Origin: Hymenolepis diminuta | Taxonomy: Eukaryota > Platyhelminthes > Cestoda > Cyclophyllidea > Hymenolepididae | Assembly (NCBI GenBank): GCA_900708905.1 | Contig: CAADRB010000003.1 | Location: forward strand, 1,859,071-1,923,070 | Length of the DNA stretch: 64,000 nt | Direction of reading: 5' to 3' | Part shown: piece by piece, positions 40,400 to 52,879 of the stretch | How the letters are laid out: the number at the start of each line of letters is the position of its first letter | How positions within the stretch are numbered: the first letter of the stretch is position 1 | The notes under the pieces: model-generated | What the model saw: only the letters and a program-made list of their open reading frames with translations | Database searches by the model: none | What the model was told of the DNA's origin: nothing | Translations under genes and position numbers: made by a program

Positions 40400-41478
40400 C
40401 TTGACTGTTGTCACTGAACTCGAACACGATGCGCTTCACACAGGAGATTGTCGAAAATCAGGCAGGGGGAACGACGAGGACCCTCACTTGGCCAAAGCAT
40501 TGCCGACCAACGGAATAGCTACTTCGTTGCCCAGCCAATAGGCGATAGAAGTGTAGGCGGGACACAGAGGGGATTTGTCGTGTACATACACGATAACTGC
40601 CTATTGATCGATCCGCACACATGCACTATGCATATCACGATTGCTGCATACCAGCAATTTTCGCCTCCTCTTCTTCCTACCTTCCTACCCTTAATTCCTA
40701 TTCTCATTCTAGTCTCCCCTCACCCCCTATCCCCTGTGGTTATTCCTCCATTCATTCCTGCACATGTTGTGGAACAGCCAAGCGCAGCTTTTCCTGCGAT
40801 GGTCGCACTTTGTTCCGGTAATTTTTGCCCCTTTCTGTATAGCAGTAGATGGGAATACTTGGGATTGTCTATAAAGGTAGTCAAAACTGTTAACTACCCA
40901 AGGTCGCAAAGTAATCCTATATTTCGGGTTCAAGTAAAAATAGTTCTAACATCTGAAGGTTATGGATATCTACAGTTAGAAAAAAAACCTTCATATTATG
41001 TTAAACTGAGGTGATATCGGAAAATTTTTAATGCTATAACTTAATTCCTAGGGTACGCAGTAAAAAAACGGTTTTGAAAAAATACAACTACAAAAACACA
41101 TATGTCAACTAAGGAAGTAATGAGATGGGGTTACCGAATTGTCGGAAGACCAAAATCTGGTATGTTAAGATCAATCCTCTTATTAAACTAAAGGTCTTCC
41201 TATCGGCTATTAGGAGACAGCCCCCTTTTCAAAATGCGCATGCATTTAAAACACTTAATTAAATATTATTCTCCGATTACATTTTCAGAAGTTCTTTATG
41301 ATTGACAATTTCAGGAGTCTGAAATAACGTCTCTGGACAGCTTGGTGATTGGCCAAGCCACTTTCAACCGAATAGATCTTATCGCCAAATGTACGTCTGC
41401 TCGTCTGTCAAAACTCATGTGAAGACTCTAATGATCATTAGACAATAGTCTCTCCCCCCCCCCTTTTTCAACGCCTTA
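40400..41478. promoter_or_regulatory. calponin upstream region
   Basis: A CCAAT word at 40535-40539 lies about 140 bases upstream of the calponin ATG within a locally GC-richer block; the rest is AT-rich. A plus-strand open frame of 188 codons starts only with TTG and has no recognisable domain. Confidence 0.35.
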
Positions 41479-42005
41479 TTGGTCCCCATCCTTTCAGCTG
41501 GATACCGCATTTTAACTGTCTACCAACTCTATCTATTTAAACCCAGTGTAATCTATCCAACATCTAATTGGCCTCCCTTCAAGTCCTGTAGCTCTCTCCA
41601 CAGTGCACGACATCTTGTCGAAGATCTCCAAATGTCTAAAGGAACAATAAGGAATGTTATATATCAAGACCTCAGATATATACGTTCCTCGGCCAGGTCA
41701 GTTTATGTGGACAAAAACAACCCAAGAGAATCGGTCAACGCATGCAAAACCACTCTTAAAGAAATTGGAGCACCCAGAAAAGTATTGGTTTTTCACCAGG
41801 ATCAAAAAGTAAATCCAATAAATGGTAGATGGCCATGTGGGGGTGAACCCCACTGAAGTTCCAACTGTTATGTGCACGAAGTTTCCAGAAATAGTGATGC
41901 TTTTCATTGTTGTTAGCACCACATCATGACTCCATTTTTTTCTACAAGGCCTTAGGGTCAATGCAGATATCTATGTGGAGACTCTACAAACCATTTTGTC
42001 AAGCT
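41479..42005 (+). pseudogene. Tc1/mariner-superfamily transposase remnant
   Basis: The first part keeps a helix-turn-helix-like segment (LVEDLQMSKGTIRNVIYQDL) and then QDQKVNPINGRWPC. A +1 shift near 41850 leads to TEVPTVMCTKFPEIVML, and an in-frame stop precedes LHFFLQGLRVNADIYVETLQ. These words follow the order of the DDE catalytic domain of mariner-like transposases. The usual S-D-E-K-N-F before QDQKVN is missing, so the first catalytic Asp is lost, and the protein stops before the second and third catalytic residues. No terminal inverted repeats were recognised. It is dead. Confidence 0.8.
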
Positions 42006-42977
42006 GCCTTAGATAGACAGCGTAGTCAATGATGGTACTGTTACTAGTTATGCATCTCTAAACCGTTATAGATTTAAGCAATCCTATATTTTCCGATAAA
42101 AACTGATTAATTCCTGTCCAAATGACTTCTGGATAACTTTCTGGCCCACTTGCTACTATACCACTACTTCTGTCATCGCGATGACAAACATATAACATCT
42201 GTATTTAGGGTGGAGGAGAGGAGAAGTAAAATATGAGGGTCACCGTCTTGAAAATTGAATATTTCTAAATGATGGACACATCCAGCAATAATTCAAGATT
42301 AGGAGTACAGCTAATCTAGCGAGAAGCTATTGACAAAACCTATATTTTGCTTGGACAATCCAGTAGACCCCAGAGAAGGGTACCAGCTATTTAGAATATT
42401 CGTTTTTTTATTGGCTGGAGGGAGTAAAATGAAAACTTTGAGGGAGGGAAAGGGACTAAGAATTTGTGTGGAGAAGTGGAAAGATATGAAATGGATGTTG
42501 GTGTGTAAATGACTGAAAGCATGTAGAAAAGAAAACGAATGCACTTGCAAGAGCAGATAAACAGCATGAGAATACAAAGGAATATCGAGTTGTGATCGGT
42601 GTCCTTTTTCCTCTAGAGCTAAGGAAAATCGGAGAAATTAATTTTAATCAGAGATTTTTTTTCACGGATAAAAGGTCATATTCACTGGTATTTTCGTTAC
42701 TCCATAATTTTTAAGCAAGTTCTCGTCTCTACAGTGAATTTAATTGACACTCATCTCAAATCCTCCAGTTAGAAAGCATTTCACCATCTAAAGCTCCTCC
42801 TACCTCCTTCTCTGCTAAGTCGCATTGAAGTATTAACTTAAATAAATCATTTATTTGGTAATTATTCTTTGTGATCCCAGCGATCTTAATATTTTGCCCG
42901 CAACAAGTACCCATAAGTAATAGCCGCTGATAAAAAGACAAACATTGAGGTGAATTACATCAAGTAGTATTTACATA
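42006..42977. other. intergenic region, about 1 kb
   Basis: No gene seen; AT-rich, with purine-rich patches. Confidence 0.6.
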
Positions 42978-43475
42978 TCACGGCGTAGAAGACGTCGTAA
43001 AATTAGATATGTTAAAGAGAAAAGAAAATAAAAAATTGTCTGTGCATTGAGCGGAAGGCATCATTGGGTATAGCAAGTGATAAAATTCCGGATCAAATTG
43101 AATTACATCAGGTGGCATTTCCATTCCATGACGCTTTGTAAGCAAAAATACACAAGCCATGAAACCCTGGGTCATATTGGCTACGTTATAGTGAAATGCA
43201 AGGCGACGGGAATGAGGTTGATCACCACACAATACAAGATCCCACCTTGCTTGCCTTTGCGGACCTGGCGGCTAGATATAGAAATGGAAATGGAGTTAAA
43301 ATATGGACACATGAATGCGTCAACTTACGAGAAATAATTCGATATGTCCTCCAGGATTAAGCAAAATGCCAAGAAGTAGATAACGCTCAAAGCTTGAACG
43401 AATTTGAAACAAATGCCGGCCTGAGGGCTGACTCAAATATTCTAATATTCTATTCTTTTCGTGTTGCAGATTCAT
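42978..43475 (-). CDS. uncharacterised tandem-family gene, copy A (146 aa)
   Basis: Two exons: 43475-43329 (147 bases) and 43271-42978 (294), with a 57-base phase-0 intron (CTC|GTAAG ... ATATCTAG). Function unknown; I do not recognise the family. Exon 1 has YLSQPSGRHLFQIR and NPGGHIEL. Exon 2 has RWDLVLCGDQPHSRR, NMTQGFMACVFLLTKRHGME and MPPDVIQFDPEFYHLL. No signal peptide, membrane segment or known catalytic motif is evident. The C-terminal tail is Phe/Ser-rich and differs from the other copies. The shared exon lengths and open frames of the three copies argue that this is a real gene. Confidence 0.72.
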
Positions 43476-45195
43476 GATATTAATTCAAGTATTAGTAACA
43501 TTTTTTAAGTTTATACAAATCAAATGCTTAATTTTAAAAATTGAGTGAGTAGTATTGTGTTTTGAAATATTGAATATCTTTCTTATAGTCTCATCCACTT
43601 AGATGGGAATAAATCGGGGCGGTTTCCACAATCACGTAAATAAATCAGTAGTTCACTGGAATCTGAATGTGGTGGAATCGGGAAATCCCAGAATCCGGGA
43701 GGTAAATTCAGACTTCCGATGTCCTGACTTTATTACCGTTTCATACCGCATTGAACCCATTCGTATTCAGATACTCTCCAGTGAATATTACTTGAAAAAT
43801 TGTTTTCAGTGTGCCAAGGGAAATAATATTATATGTAGACTTAAATATATCAGAAACAATTGCAAATATATCCCCGTTAAAATTTGTTTTCGTTTAAAGT
43901 TGTTTAAAAGCATGGCAGCTCAGGCATTTGGACTTTAAATATTCAAGACCATACTTTGATCGTAATAATCTTGTTCAATCACAGAGGAAAAAAATAATTT
44001 TGAAAACATATCACAAATAAATGCAAATTTATCTTTCGGGCAACATATCGAGGTCAGCCTAGTACCTTGTTTCCTTGAATTTTTATACAAGTATGCCCCA
44101 GTAGTGTCGGACAAAAGTAATTCTTTCATTTACTATCCTAACCACGTTAATTTATTCGTCGGTAAAAATAAGTCATCCCTGAACCAACTACGTGCAGTTG
44201 CATCTGGTTGTGTAACGACGTTGTGATGCAGGTAACTGCAAATTCAACTGCTACTTTAACGTACTTTATGTACGCAAATAGAGATCCGATTCGACTGTTT
44301 GATAAATTCGTATCAGTCAGTATCAATAATCTGTGAATTTTGAACTGATGCCACCCTCTACTACAACGTTTTCGAACAAATCAGAGGAGCTTAATACAAA
44401 ATTAAATTTTCAGAATTGACAAAGGTTATTTCCCTTTTCATCCTTCAGTTAAATTCCATCTCAAAGTGCTAGCTAAGATGGTCGACCTTACGAATACTCT
44501 ACTTCATGAGGCATAATCTTCATCGACAATTTCATTGGGGTTTGTCGAATTTTTTCCCCTCCCTTCGTGAATCAGCCGAAATTCACCCCCCATTTCCCAC
44601 TATACCACCTCCCTGCCTACTGCCAATATAATGCTACATACTCATTTAATGGTGAATGTCAACAGAGTCCATTGAAGCAGCGTCTCCCAATGTCATTGAT
44701 ATAAATGATAGATTTAGATGTAACTAGCACCATAGTCCTTTTGTTATCAAGTGTTGCTGCAAAGGGCAAACAAAGAAGACAAATTCATTGAATGCTAATG
44801 AGGGGGTGGGATTTGACGAAGAAGAGGAAAAGATCTCAGAGGTATTGAAGTAACCCATTGGACATTATTAGAAGACAGCCACCATGTTGGAAGAGGATTA
44901 AGAATTAAGTGGGACCTCTAGTGGATTGAAAGGTAGAGTGAGAATGAATGAGAGAGCGAGGGATGTAAATGAAGAGTAAGTGCGGGAATAAGTCGCCCAC
45001 TCAGAGTTCACGAAGCACAGGAATAGGATATACGTGACATGTAATAAAAAGCAGAAGTGATTGTGCGACGAAGTGTACTATAATGAGTAAGCCAATATAT
45101 TAGTGATAAAAGGCTAGGGGAGGTGAGTAAAGGGAAGCTTAAATCGTTTGGAAAGTAAGTAAGAATGAGAAAAATTAAACCTGCAGAAACTTTTT
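43476..45195. other. spacer between family copies A and B
   Basis: Contains the first copy of a 679-base near-identical duplication (44506-45184). I see no gene. A plus-strand open frame of 111 codons at 43603-43938 has no supporting motif. Confidence 0.6.
44506..45184. repeat. 679-base duplication, copy 1 (3' flank of gene B)
   Basis: Identical to 49423-50101 in length and, by eye, in all but one position near the start (ATAATCTT versus ATAACCTT). It ends 11 bases before the stop codon of copy B; the second unit ends in the same place relative to copy C. No coding content was recognised. Confidence 0.9.
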
Positions 45196-45699
45196 TTATT
45201 TTGAGTAAAAAGAAAATGTAAAAGTATAATATTGAGTTGCCGCAATTAGTGTGGACATTTGGAACTTGCTACCAGCCGGCGCCAGTGAGGGCAGCTGTTG
45301 GTAAAAATGTGGATCAAATTTGATTACCTCAGGCGGCATTTCCATGCCATGGCGCCTTGTAGCCACAAACACACACGCCATGAAACCCTGGATCATATTG
45401 GCTACTTCAAAATAAAAATCAGCACGATAGCGTTCAGGTAGAGTATTAGGCATCATAATATTCCATATCGCCGGCCTTGGTGAACCTGTTGGCTAGATAT
45501 AAACATGGATATAACAGTTAAGTCTAGATTAGAACTAACGCTGTCGACTTACGTGTAATAACATGATATGTCCTTCAGGATCGCCCAAAACACCAAGGTG
45601 GAGAGAAAAAGCATCACTTCCACGAATTCGAAACAATTGCCGGCCTGAGGGTCGATTCAAAAATGTTTGTATTTGGCCCTTCTCTTCCTGCTCCTTCAT
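45196..45699 (-). CDS. uncharacterised tandem-family gene, copy B (147 aa)
   Basis: Two exons: 45699-45553 (147 bases) and 45492-45196 (297), with a 60-base phase-0 intron (CAC|GTAAG ... ATATCTAG). Exon 1 starts MKEQEEKGQIQTFLNRPSGR and has DPEGHIMLLH. Exon 2 has PTGSPRPAIWN, NMIQGFMACVFVATRRHGME and MPPEVIKFDPHFYQQL. It is the closest to copy A in the central block. The product is unknown; all frames are open. The ATG is chosen because it gives the same 147-base exon 1 as copies A and C. Confidence 0.72.
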
Positions 45700-46599
45700 A
45701 GTACAAATTCTGCTCACTAACTTTATCTCCTGTTGTTTTTATGCTATTTTACTTAACATACATCAAATATTTAAATTTTAACTTGATTTTATCAAAATAA
45801 TCTCAGGAAATTTATCCCTTTGAATTTGCATGAGTAAAGATCTCCTAAGAAATTTTTAAATCGAAATCAATTCCCTATTGCAATTCGACGTTTCGCCAGT
45901 TACATACATGCATTACTTAAATGCATTTAAATAACTACCTTAATAAACAGTCACAAAACTATGATGTGCTAAGTTATCGTTAAACTTATTTCACATTCGA
46001 CAGATTGAAGGAGAAAGAGAGAGAGAGAAATACATAAGGCTCAGCAACCGTTTTGTTGGTAGAATCTATAAAAAGGGGAATTCTATATGATTGTAAAGAC
46101 GAGGGACATGGCTGCAGTGAACTTTGGGGTCACCTCAGAGTTGAATTGCGCTCATTGGTGGTCTACCTAATCAGTTAATTTTACTAATTAAAACAAATCA
46201 GTTGAGGACACAAGTTACTTCTAAGGTAACTTGGGATCTCAGGGAGTAGTAATGACTTGGATAGCAATTTTGGAAACGAATACTGATTTACCCCTTATTA
46301 TCACATTTCAGTAGAAAATTTGACCTTTCTACTACCAACTATACCTTTTTAATAATCACTAAATTACCACCCATTAATTTAATGAAAGAAAAAGAAAGAC
46401 AGAGTAGAAATTCGGCCGAATCTTGGGTCTGGAGTGGTGCAATTGGACTCTTCAAACTATATATGGAGAAAAATATGGAGAAAGATTGAGAGGAAACTAT
46501 TTTGATTTTCTTGAATCTGCTATGTTAAAAGGAGGTTTCTGTTTAATAATATTACTGTAACTTTTCAACCTTTAGACGGAAAACTGAACAGATTTGGCA

Positions 46600-46930
46600 A
46601 TTTTCACCATTATTATTAAAATATAGGTCAATAATCTCCGAAAATCACAGATAATAGTATGTTTCAATCCAAGGAACAAATTGCAAAGTTAGGATTCGAG
46701 AACCTAAATAGCATAGTGATTTAGGATTATACAACCCGAATCCTAAAATCAGATGAAGTAAGACATTTTCGAACAATGAATTTGCTCTCTATATACCCTC
46801 AGTTCCCTCCCCTTTACGATCCATTGGACTTACTGTAAAATGCTTTCAGTTGCTTTCTACCATAAAAATAGTTAATTTCTTCCATTGCAATGGGTAATAA
46901 TAATATGGAGCGAAAAGAGGGTAGTAAAAT
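46600..46930. repeat. dispersed repeat copy, array
   Basis: It shares with 47130-47460 the run: CAATCCAAGGAAC/CAATCCAGGGGACG, then TACAACCCGAATCC/TACAACCCGAGTCC, then an AAATCAGATGAAGTA/AAACCAAATGAAGTA box, then a pyrimidine stretch and GGTAATAATAATA. Confidence 0.6.
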
Positions 46931-47129
46931 GTAAGTAACGTCGATTATAGAGTAGAGAGAGAACAGTGAGATGTTGTTCGCTGTCAATGGCACCAGTATG
47001 CCCGTGATATCAGAAGAGAAGTTTAACGTTGAAAGTAAAGACAGAGGCCTACAAAAAACTGAGAAGCCATAAGCTCACCACTGCCGGAATGCATAAGAGC
47101 TGGAAAGAGATTTTAAGAATCAGTAGTGG

Positions 47130-47460
47130 CAAGATCAACTCTTCCAGATTTAATACTGGTCAATAAGCACTGAACATCGTAGACAAGCAGTTGTTGCAAT
47201 CCAGGGGACGAGTCGTGAAATTTGATATTTGGAATGTGAATTGTCCATTTAGTAAATATTGTACAACCCGAGTCCAGAAACCAAATGAAGTATGATTCTT
47301 TACTAGATTGACGTTGCTCCCAGCATCTTTATGATCCCTTCCTCTTTATCATTGGTTGAACTTGGTGTTACTCGATGTCGGCTGCTTCTCACAATTAAAA
47401 ATTGGGGAAAATTTTCTATTGCTGTTGGTAATAATAATGATAAGTAGTGGAGTCGAATTA
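47130..47460. repeat. dispersed repeat copy, array
   Basis: Aligned with 46600-46930 and with 51090-51360. The segment ACTGGTCAATAAGCACTGAA around 47156 also resembles the intronic copy at 14.18 kb, linking the array repeats to those in the DGK gene. Confidence 0.55.
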
Positions 47461-48850
47461 AATTTTTCTTCCTACTTGCAGAGTCACTAATATTTATGAC
47501 CTAAAAAGAACAAAAAGGTCAGATTGAGTGTAGATAGGGTTATCAATTAAGGTGTGCACGATTGGTCCTTCCTTCTGATATGGCCACAAGCTGTTAACCG
47601 TAAAGACTGAGATGAGTAGTTGCCTCTTCCAAAAGACTTTAACTGTTTACTTACTCACCGAGTTGTCCAAAATAACGAGATTGTGCGAAGCGGCTGGATG
47701 AGAAAGCCAGACTCTTTGCCTTTTTTATGGTTATGAAAAATTATCATCAATATTTTCAATTCATATCATTACTATTATTGATTTATATGACAATCTGATT
47801 TGCTCACTTCACAAACAAATGAAATCCAAATAACTAAATCGATCGAACAGTAAATGACCTGCATAGTGCGTTTTAAACGAACTAACTAAATTTTGTTAAT
47901 TGTTATCTGTGAAATAAGTGAGATGTTGTGCACCTTATGAAAACGTCTAATATGGAACACGGTGAAAAAATGGGCAATATAATAAAGACCATAATATGGC
48001 ATTTCTATACAAGCTCGTTTATTAACTATATGCATACACAAGATAAATACTCTGGGTCATGTTTGCTACTTCCACACCAAACTGGTGTAGTGATCACGTT
48101 AATTCCGACTATCTCGAATTAGTAATTCCATTTAGTTACGAATGTTTTCATATATATTTTCCTTGCATGACTTCATTAATCGGTTAGTCACTTGAAAACT
48201 CCCCTCACCTTTGCGTACTCAACGCATGTTCGATCAAACAAACTGAACTGTACCAAATGCAGGACACCCAACGTTGTCAACTCTCAATGTCAGTTTTACA
48301 TGACTTTTCGACCATTTACATTTATTTGACCCAAATAGGTTATCCATCTCTCTTGAAGTATATCAAACCCCCTCTTTATCATGAACTCTAATGTTGCAAG
48401 GACAACTTGCTATCACCTATCCATCTTTAAAAACGGTTGCGATGGAATGGAGAAACGCTACGCACAAAAAGATCTCTTGTTCGCGATTGAGTAAGAGATG
48501 AAGTGATTATGAGTTCGGCAATTGCATTTACAAAAAAATGAATAATAAACCTTATAAACTGTTGTGCAATTTCAGTGGTAATTTTATACATATCGAAGTA
48601 GAAGTCGCATTTCCTCTACGGTAGTCTATGCTGTCCACCATATTGGCACCGCATGATTGTCAACGACTCCACTTTAACCTCCACTAATTTCAGTTACATC
48701 TAAAGACATGGAATGCGGTTTCTCATTAACAGCTTAATATAACTATAGAAGAGGAGTGTGTTTGGAAAATTGATACAATGACTTATCTCTCCTGAATACT
48801 AGAGAAGAATGGCATCGTTGTTACCTTTCATCTTTTCACACTAGGTGAAT

Positions 48851-49216
48851 TTATGATACTGACGAAAATAGGTTTCTGACCGTGTAGGATATATCTGCGC
48901 AAATGTTTTCCATTTTAAAATTCCCCTCATACAAGATTACCAAAGACACATGAATTGTGTCAAATGAGAAACTGTTTCGTCAAATGGTACAAGAGTGTAA
49001 AGAGGAAAATGCAACTTCATGCAACTTCAAGCAACTACATGCAAGTACATGCAACTACACTTCACGTGCTTGCGCTGTCAGTTGCCTGCTTTCGTAAGTC
49101 ATTCGAGATTCACATCTACTCAACGAGCTGATGAGAGAGTGTTGTGGAATACAAACTTCAGAACTAAGCATTGTAAGATAGAGATCAAAAGAATGTTAAA
49201 ATACGGAAAAGGTACT
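48851..49216 (+). repeat. 366-base duplication, copy 1
   Basis: Same length as 51597-51962 and, by eye, one difference (GCATTGTAAG versus GCATTGCAAG). It contains a short tandem array of about 10-base GCAACTACAT-like units (about 49010-49060). It ends at GGTACT in both copies. Confidence 0.9.
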
Positions 49217-49422
49217 GCCACTCGTGTGAACAGTATTTCACTCATTCAATCTACGTATCTCAGACCTCAACGAATTTTAGCAATTTGCTCAAAATACTAT
49301 CGAGCAAAGATCCCATTACTTAAAATATTTTTAGCAATATCCCATATTTTTTAAAAAATCAACAATAATAATACTCATTCGAATCGCTATTAACGTCGAA
49401 GATCTTCAACATACTCTAATTT

Positions 49423-50101
49423 ATGAGGCATAACCTTCATCGACAATTTCATTGGGGTTTGTCGAATTTTTTCCCCTCCCTTCGTGAATCAGCCGAAATT
49501 CACCCCCCATTTCCCACTATACCACCTCCCTGCCTACTGCCAATATAATGCTACATACTCATTTAATGGTGAATGTCAACAGAGTCCATTGAAGCAGCGT
49601 CTCCCAATGTCATTGATATAAATGATAGATTTAGATGTAACTAGCACCATAGTCCTTTTGTTATCAAGTGTTGCTGCAAAGGGCAAACAAAGAAGACAAA
49701 TTCATTGAATGCTAATGAGGGGGTGGGATTTGACGAAGAAGAGGAAAAGATCTCAGAGGTATTGAAGTAACCCATTGGACATTATTAGAAGACAGCCACC
49801 ATGTTGGAAGAGGATTAAGAATTAAGTGGGACCTCTAGTGGATTGAAAGGTAGAGTGAGAATGAATGAGAGAGCGAGGGATGTAAATGAAGAGTAAGTGC
49901 GGGAATAAGTCGCCCACTCAGAGTTCACGAAGCACAGGAATAGGATATACGTGACATGTAATAAAAAGCAGAAGTGATTGTGCGACGAAGTGTACTATAA
50001 TGAGTAAGCCAATATATTAGTGATAAAAGGCTAGGGGAGGTGAGTAAAGGGAAGCTTAAATCGTTTGGAAAGTAAGTAAGAATGAGAAAAATTAAACCTG
50101 C
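49423..50101. repeat. 679-base duplication, copy 2 (3' flank of gene C)
   Basis: Partner of 44506-45184. It lies directly beside the stop codon of copy C. Confidence 0.9.
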
Positions 50102-50114
50102 GGAACCGTTTGTA

Positions 50115-50618
50115 TTAGAAGTAAAAAGAAAATGCACATGCTTCGTTTCGGGTTGCTTCAATTATTGCAATAACGTAGTGAGTGCTGTTAGTAGGCGTCA
50201 GTGTAGGTAGTAGATCATAAAATTCCGGGTCGAATTGGATTACCTCAAATGGCATTGGCAATCCAAGGCGCGTTGTAGCCACATACACACAAGCCATGAA
50301 AGCCTGGGTCATGCTGCCGACATCAAGGTAAAACATACAATGACAAGGACGAGACGTCTCACTGTTTACTACAACATCCCATCTCGGTTGAAATCCGCTA
50401 ATTGGAGGCTGGATATATGAATAGATTTAGCAATTTAAGCTTAATATGGACACATAAATGAGTCAACTTACGTTATTTAGTTCGATGTATCCTCCAGGCT
50501 CGACCATGATGCCAATCTGACAATATGTAACCTCATCCCTAAGAACTTGAAACACTTGTTGGGTTCGGGGACTACTCAAATAGTATGATATTCTCTCTAT
50601 CTCTTCTACCCAATTCAT
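50115..50618 (-). CDS. uncharacterised tandem-family gene, copy C (146 aa)
   Basis: Two exons: 50618-50472 (147 bases) and 50408-50115 (294), with a 63-base phase-0 intron (AAC|GTAAG ... TATCCAG). Exon 1 starts MNWVEEIERISYYLSSPRT and has EPGGYIEL. Exon 2 has PRWDVVVNSETSR, SMTQAFMACVYVATTRLGLP and MPFEVIQFDPEFYDLLPTL. It has diverged further from A and B, yet exon lengths and frames are kept. The role is unknown. Confidence 0.72.
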
Positions 50619-51089
50619 GTTCGTATTTAATTTATTGGCACATTTACGTTGAATTTTAAAGCATTTTAGGTAGCATAAATCAAGTATTTAAATTTAAACT
50701 TAAATTATCACCAATATTCACTAGAAATTCATGCTTTTGAACTTATGTGAGACAATAAATTTTGAAAGTTAAAGGCAAATTTGAATCCTTCCGCAATATC
50801 CCATCTTGAAAGTCATATGTAAGCAGCTTGTATAAAAAGAAACTATCCCAATTTTGGGGACGGTAAGTATCCAACCATCAAGTTAAACCAAGAAGAAAAG
50901 AAAAGCAAAATAGAAAGCCAGCAGAACTTGCTGTAAAGATTGGCCTAGCTGGCAGTTTCAATGAAAAGATGACAAAAAAATATAGTGGAAAATAATTTAC
51001 GTACCTCGGCTTTGCTTTGTTAAGATCTTGTGGCCGCTTAATAAAATATTTTTGACTTCTTAACCCTTGGACGATATTAAATGAATTGA

Positions 51090-51360
51090 ATTGGCAACCC
51101 CGAACATAATTATTAGAAATAGCAGCCCGTCGTCGCTGGACATCATAGAAAAAGACTTGCTCCAATCTGCTCCAATCCATGGGACGTATGTTGAATTTTG
51201 CGCTACCCAAAAAGTAGGAATTAAATATCCCGATTTTAAAAGTTAAATGAAGTAAAACTCCTCGTTGCCTTGAGTTTACTTCGATCCCCTCTCCTTTATG
51301 ATTCATTAGACATTTCTGCAAATGGATTTCCGTTACTTTTTTTTCTGTGAGTAACAATTA
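51090..51360. repeat. dispersed repeat copy, array
   Basis: It has TGCTCCAATCCATGGGACG, CCCGATTTTAAAAGTTAAAT and GAAGTAAAACTCC in the same order as the copies at 46.6 and 47.1 kb. Confidence 0.5.
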
Positions 51361-51596
51361 TACATAGAGAAAAACAAGTCTTAAAATGTAAGTTACATGG
51401 GATGTTGAGTTGTCAAAATGTGCATTATTACCAGTGACGGTAGAGCGATAGAGTTTTTGTGAAGTAAGCAGCCAAGTTGAGGGAAGGATTTTGACACCTG
51501 GAAGAATCAGCACCATAAATAACAGCTGATTGTCAATAGGTTAGTATAATTAAAAAGCGTTAATTATCATCTAGGAAGATGACAACTTATGATACT

Positions 51597-51962
51597 TTAT
51601 GATACTGACGAAAATAGGTTTCTGACCGTGTAGGATATATCTGCGCAAATGTTTTCCATTTTAAAATTCCCCTCATACAAGATTACCAAAGACACATGAA
51701 TTGTGTCAAATGAGAAACTGTTTCGTCAAATGGTACAAGAGTGTAAAGAGGAAAATGCAACTTCATGCAACTTCAAGCAACTACATGCAAGTACATGCAA
51801 CTACACTTCACGTGCTTGCGCTGTCAGTTGCCTGCTTTCGTAAGTCATTCGAGATTCACATCTACTCAACGAGCTGATGAGAGAGTGTTGTGGAATACAA
51901 ACTTCAGAACTAAGCATTGCAAGATAGAGATCAAAAGAATGTTAAAATACGGAAAAGGTACT
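51597..51962 (+). repeat. 366-base duplication, copy 2
   Basis: Partner of 48851-49216, including the GCAACTACAT-like short tandem repeats. Confidence 0.9.
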
Positions 51963-52879
51963 TGCTCTCTGGCTCATCCTTACCTAAATTCCATATTTGA
52001 ACATCATAGCCTCCCCGTGATATTAGAAAACTCCTGACCGTGGCAATTATCTGCTGAGTCAGGGGAACTTAACTTTGAACTTGGCCAATTTATTCGCTTG
52101 ATTTATTTTTATCTTACTTTTTAAACTGGTTTGTCCTCCTTTAATCTGACGCTGTTATTGCCACTAGCTTCAGATTGGCAAGTCCTGATTATGATCGATC
52201 CGATTATCATTGAGTTTCGAGGTGACTTCTGAAAAGAATATATACCAAAGTGCTCTGACTAATCGAAACACGCAATGCATACAGTAGCACACCTGTCTTC
52301 TGATAACCGTTGTCTTACATCTCTAGCTACTCCACCGCCTGACTGAATAAAACTGATTGCTGCTATGTCAACAAAGCATTGATGACTACTTTATCGGTGT
52401 TGTTTCCTTAGTACCCATTAGTCCAGTAACAATTTGGTAGCCTTGGTACCTTAGTTCCTACGAAGCAGACGAGAAAGAGGTAGGGAGGAGGATGTAAATT
52501 ATATAAATTTCTTGAACAGAGTGTACGAACAGCGGGAAACGAAATACAGAAAATTTGATAACAAGCAGAGTTTACACTATGTCACGTAGTAAATCAACAT
52601 ACTACGGTTATTAAAGCTAAGAAGTATGACAGAAAGTTGAACATTATTTTGAAAATTGAGAATTGAACAGGATTTATTAAAATTTAAAAGTAACTGCAAA
52701 TTCATCGTATTGAACTGTCATACTGAGTGTAGGAGGTAGGAGACTGATGTTAACCGGTGTTATGGATCAAATTGTTTTATATTTCCAATTTAAAGAACTT
52801 TTGTATTCTAAAACATACGAGTCTGAAACTCTGGCTTATTTTGGTTTCTTAATAGCTATGCAGATTAATTTCATGAATC

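Larger units (their letters stand above)
45700..48850. other. spacer upstream of copy B
   Basis: Contains two diverged copies of a dispersed repeat (about 46600-46930 and 47130-47460). I found no gene. Confidence 0.6.
50619..52879. other. spacer upstream of copy C
   Basis: Contains a dispersed repeat copy (about 51090-51360) and the second 366-base duplicate (51597-51962). A minus-strand open frame of 159 codons (51357-50878) starts only with TTG and overlaps the repeat, so it is not called as a gene. Confidence 0.6.

Noticed and set aside
40448..41014. 188-codon plus-strand open frame upstream of calponin
   Set aside because: It begins with TTG, is Pro/Leu-rich without a domain, and lies in the calponin promoter region; most likely chance in a GC-richer block.
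43603..43938. 111-codon plus-strand open frame with ATG
   Set aside because: No motif, no splice or repeat support, and not preserved next to copies B or C.
49019..49354. 111-codon open frame, repeated at 51765-52037
   Set aside because: The repetition is the 366-base DNA duplication itself; the frame includes the GCAACTACAT-like tandem repeat and diverges at the block end.
50878..51357. 159-codon minus-strand open frame with FFYDVQRRR, similar to a frame near 47.2 kb
   Set aside because: It starts with TTG, and the similarity is explained by the dispersed repeat that both places share, with related noncoding copies in DGK introns.
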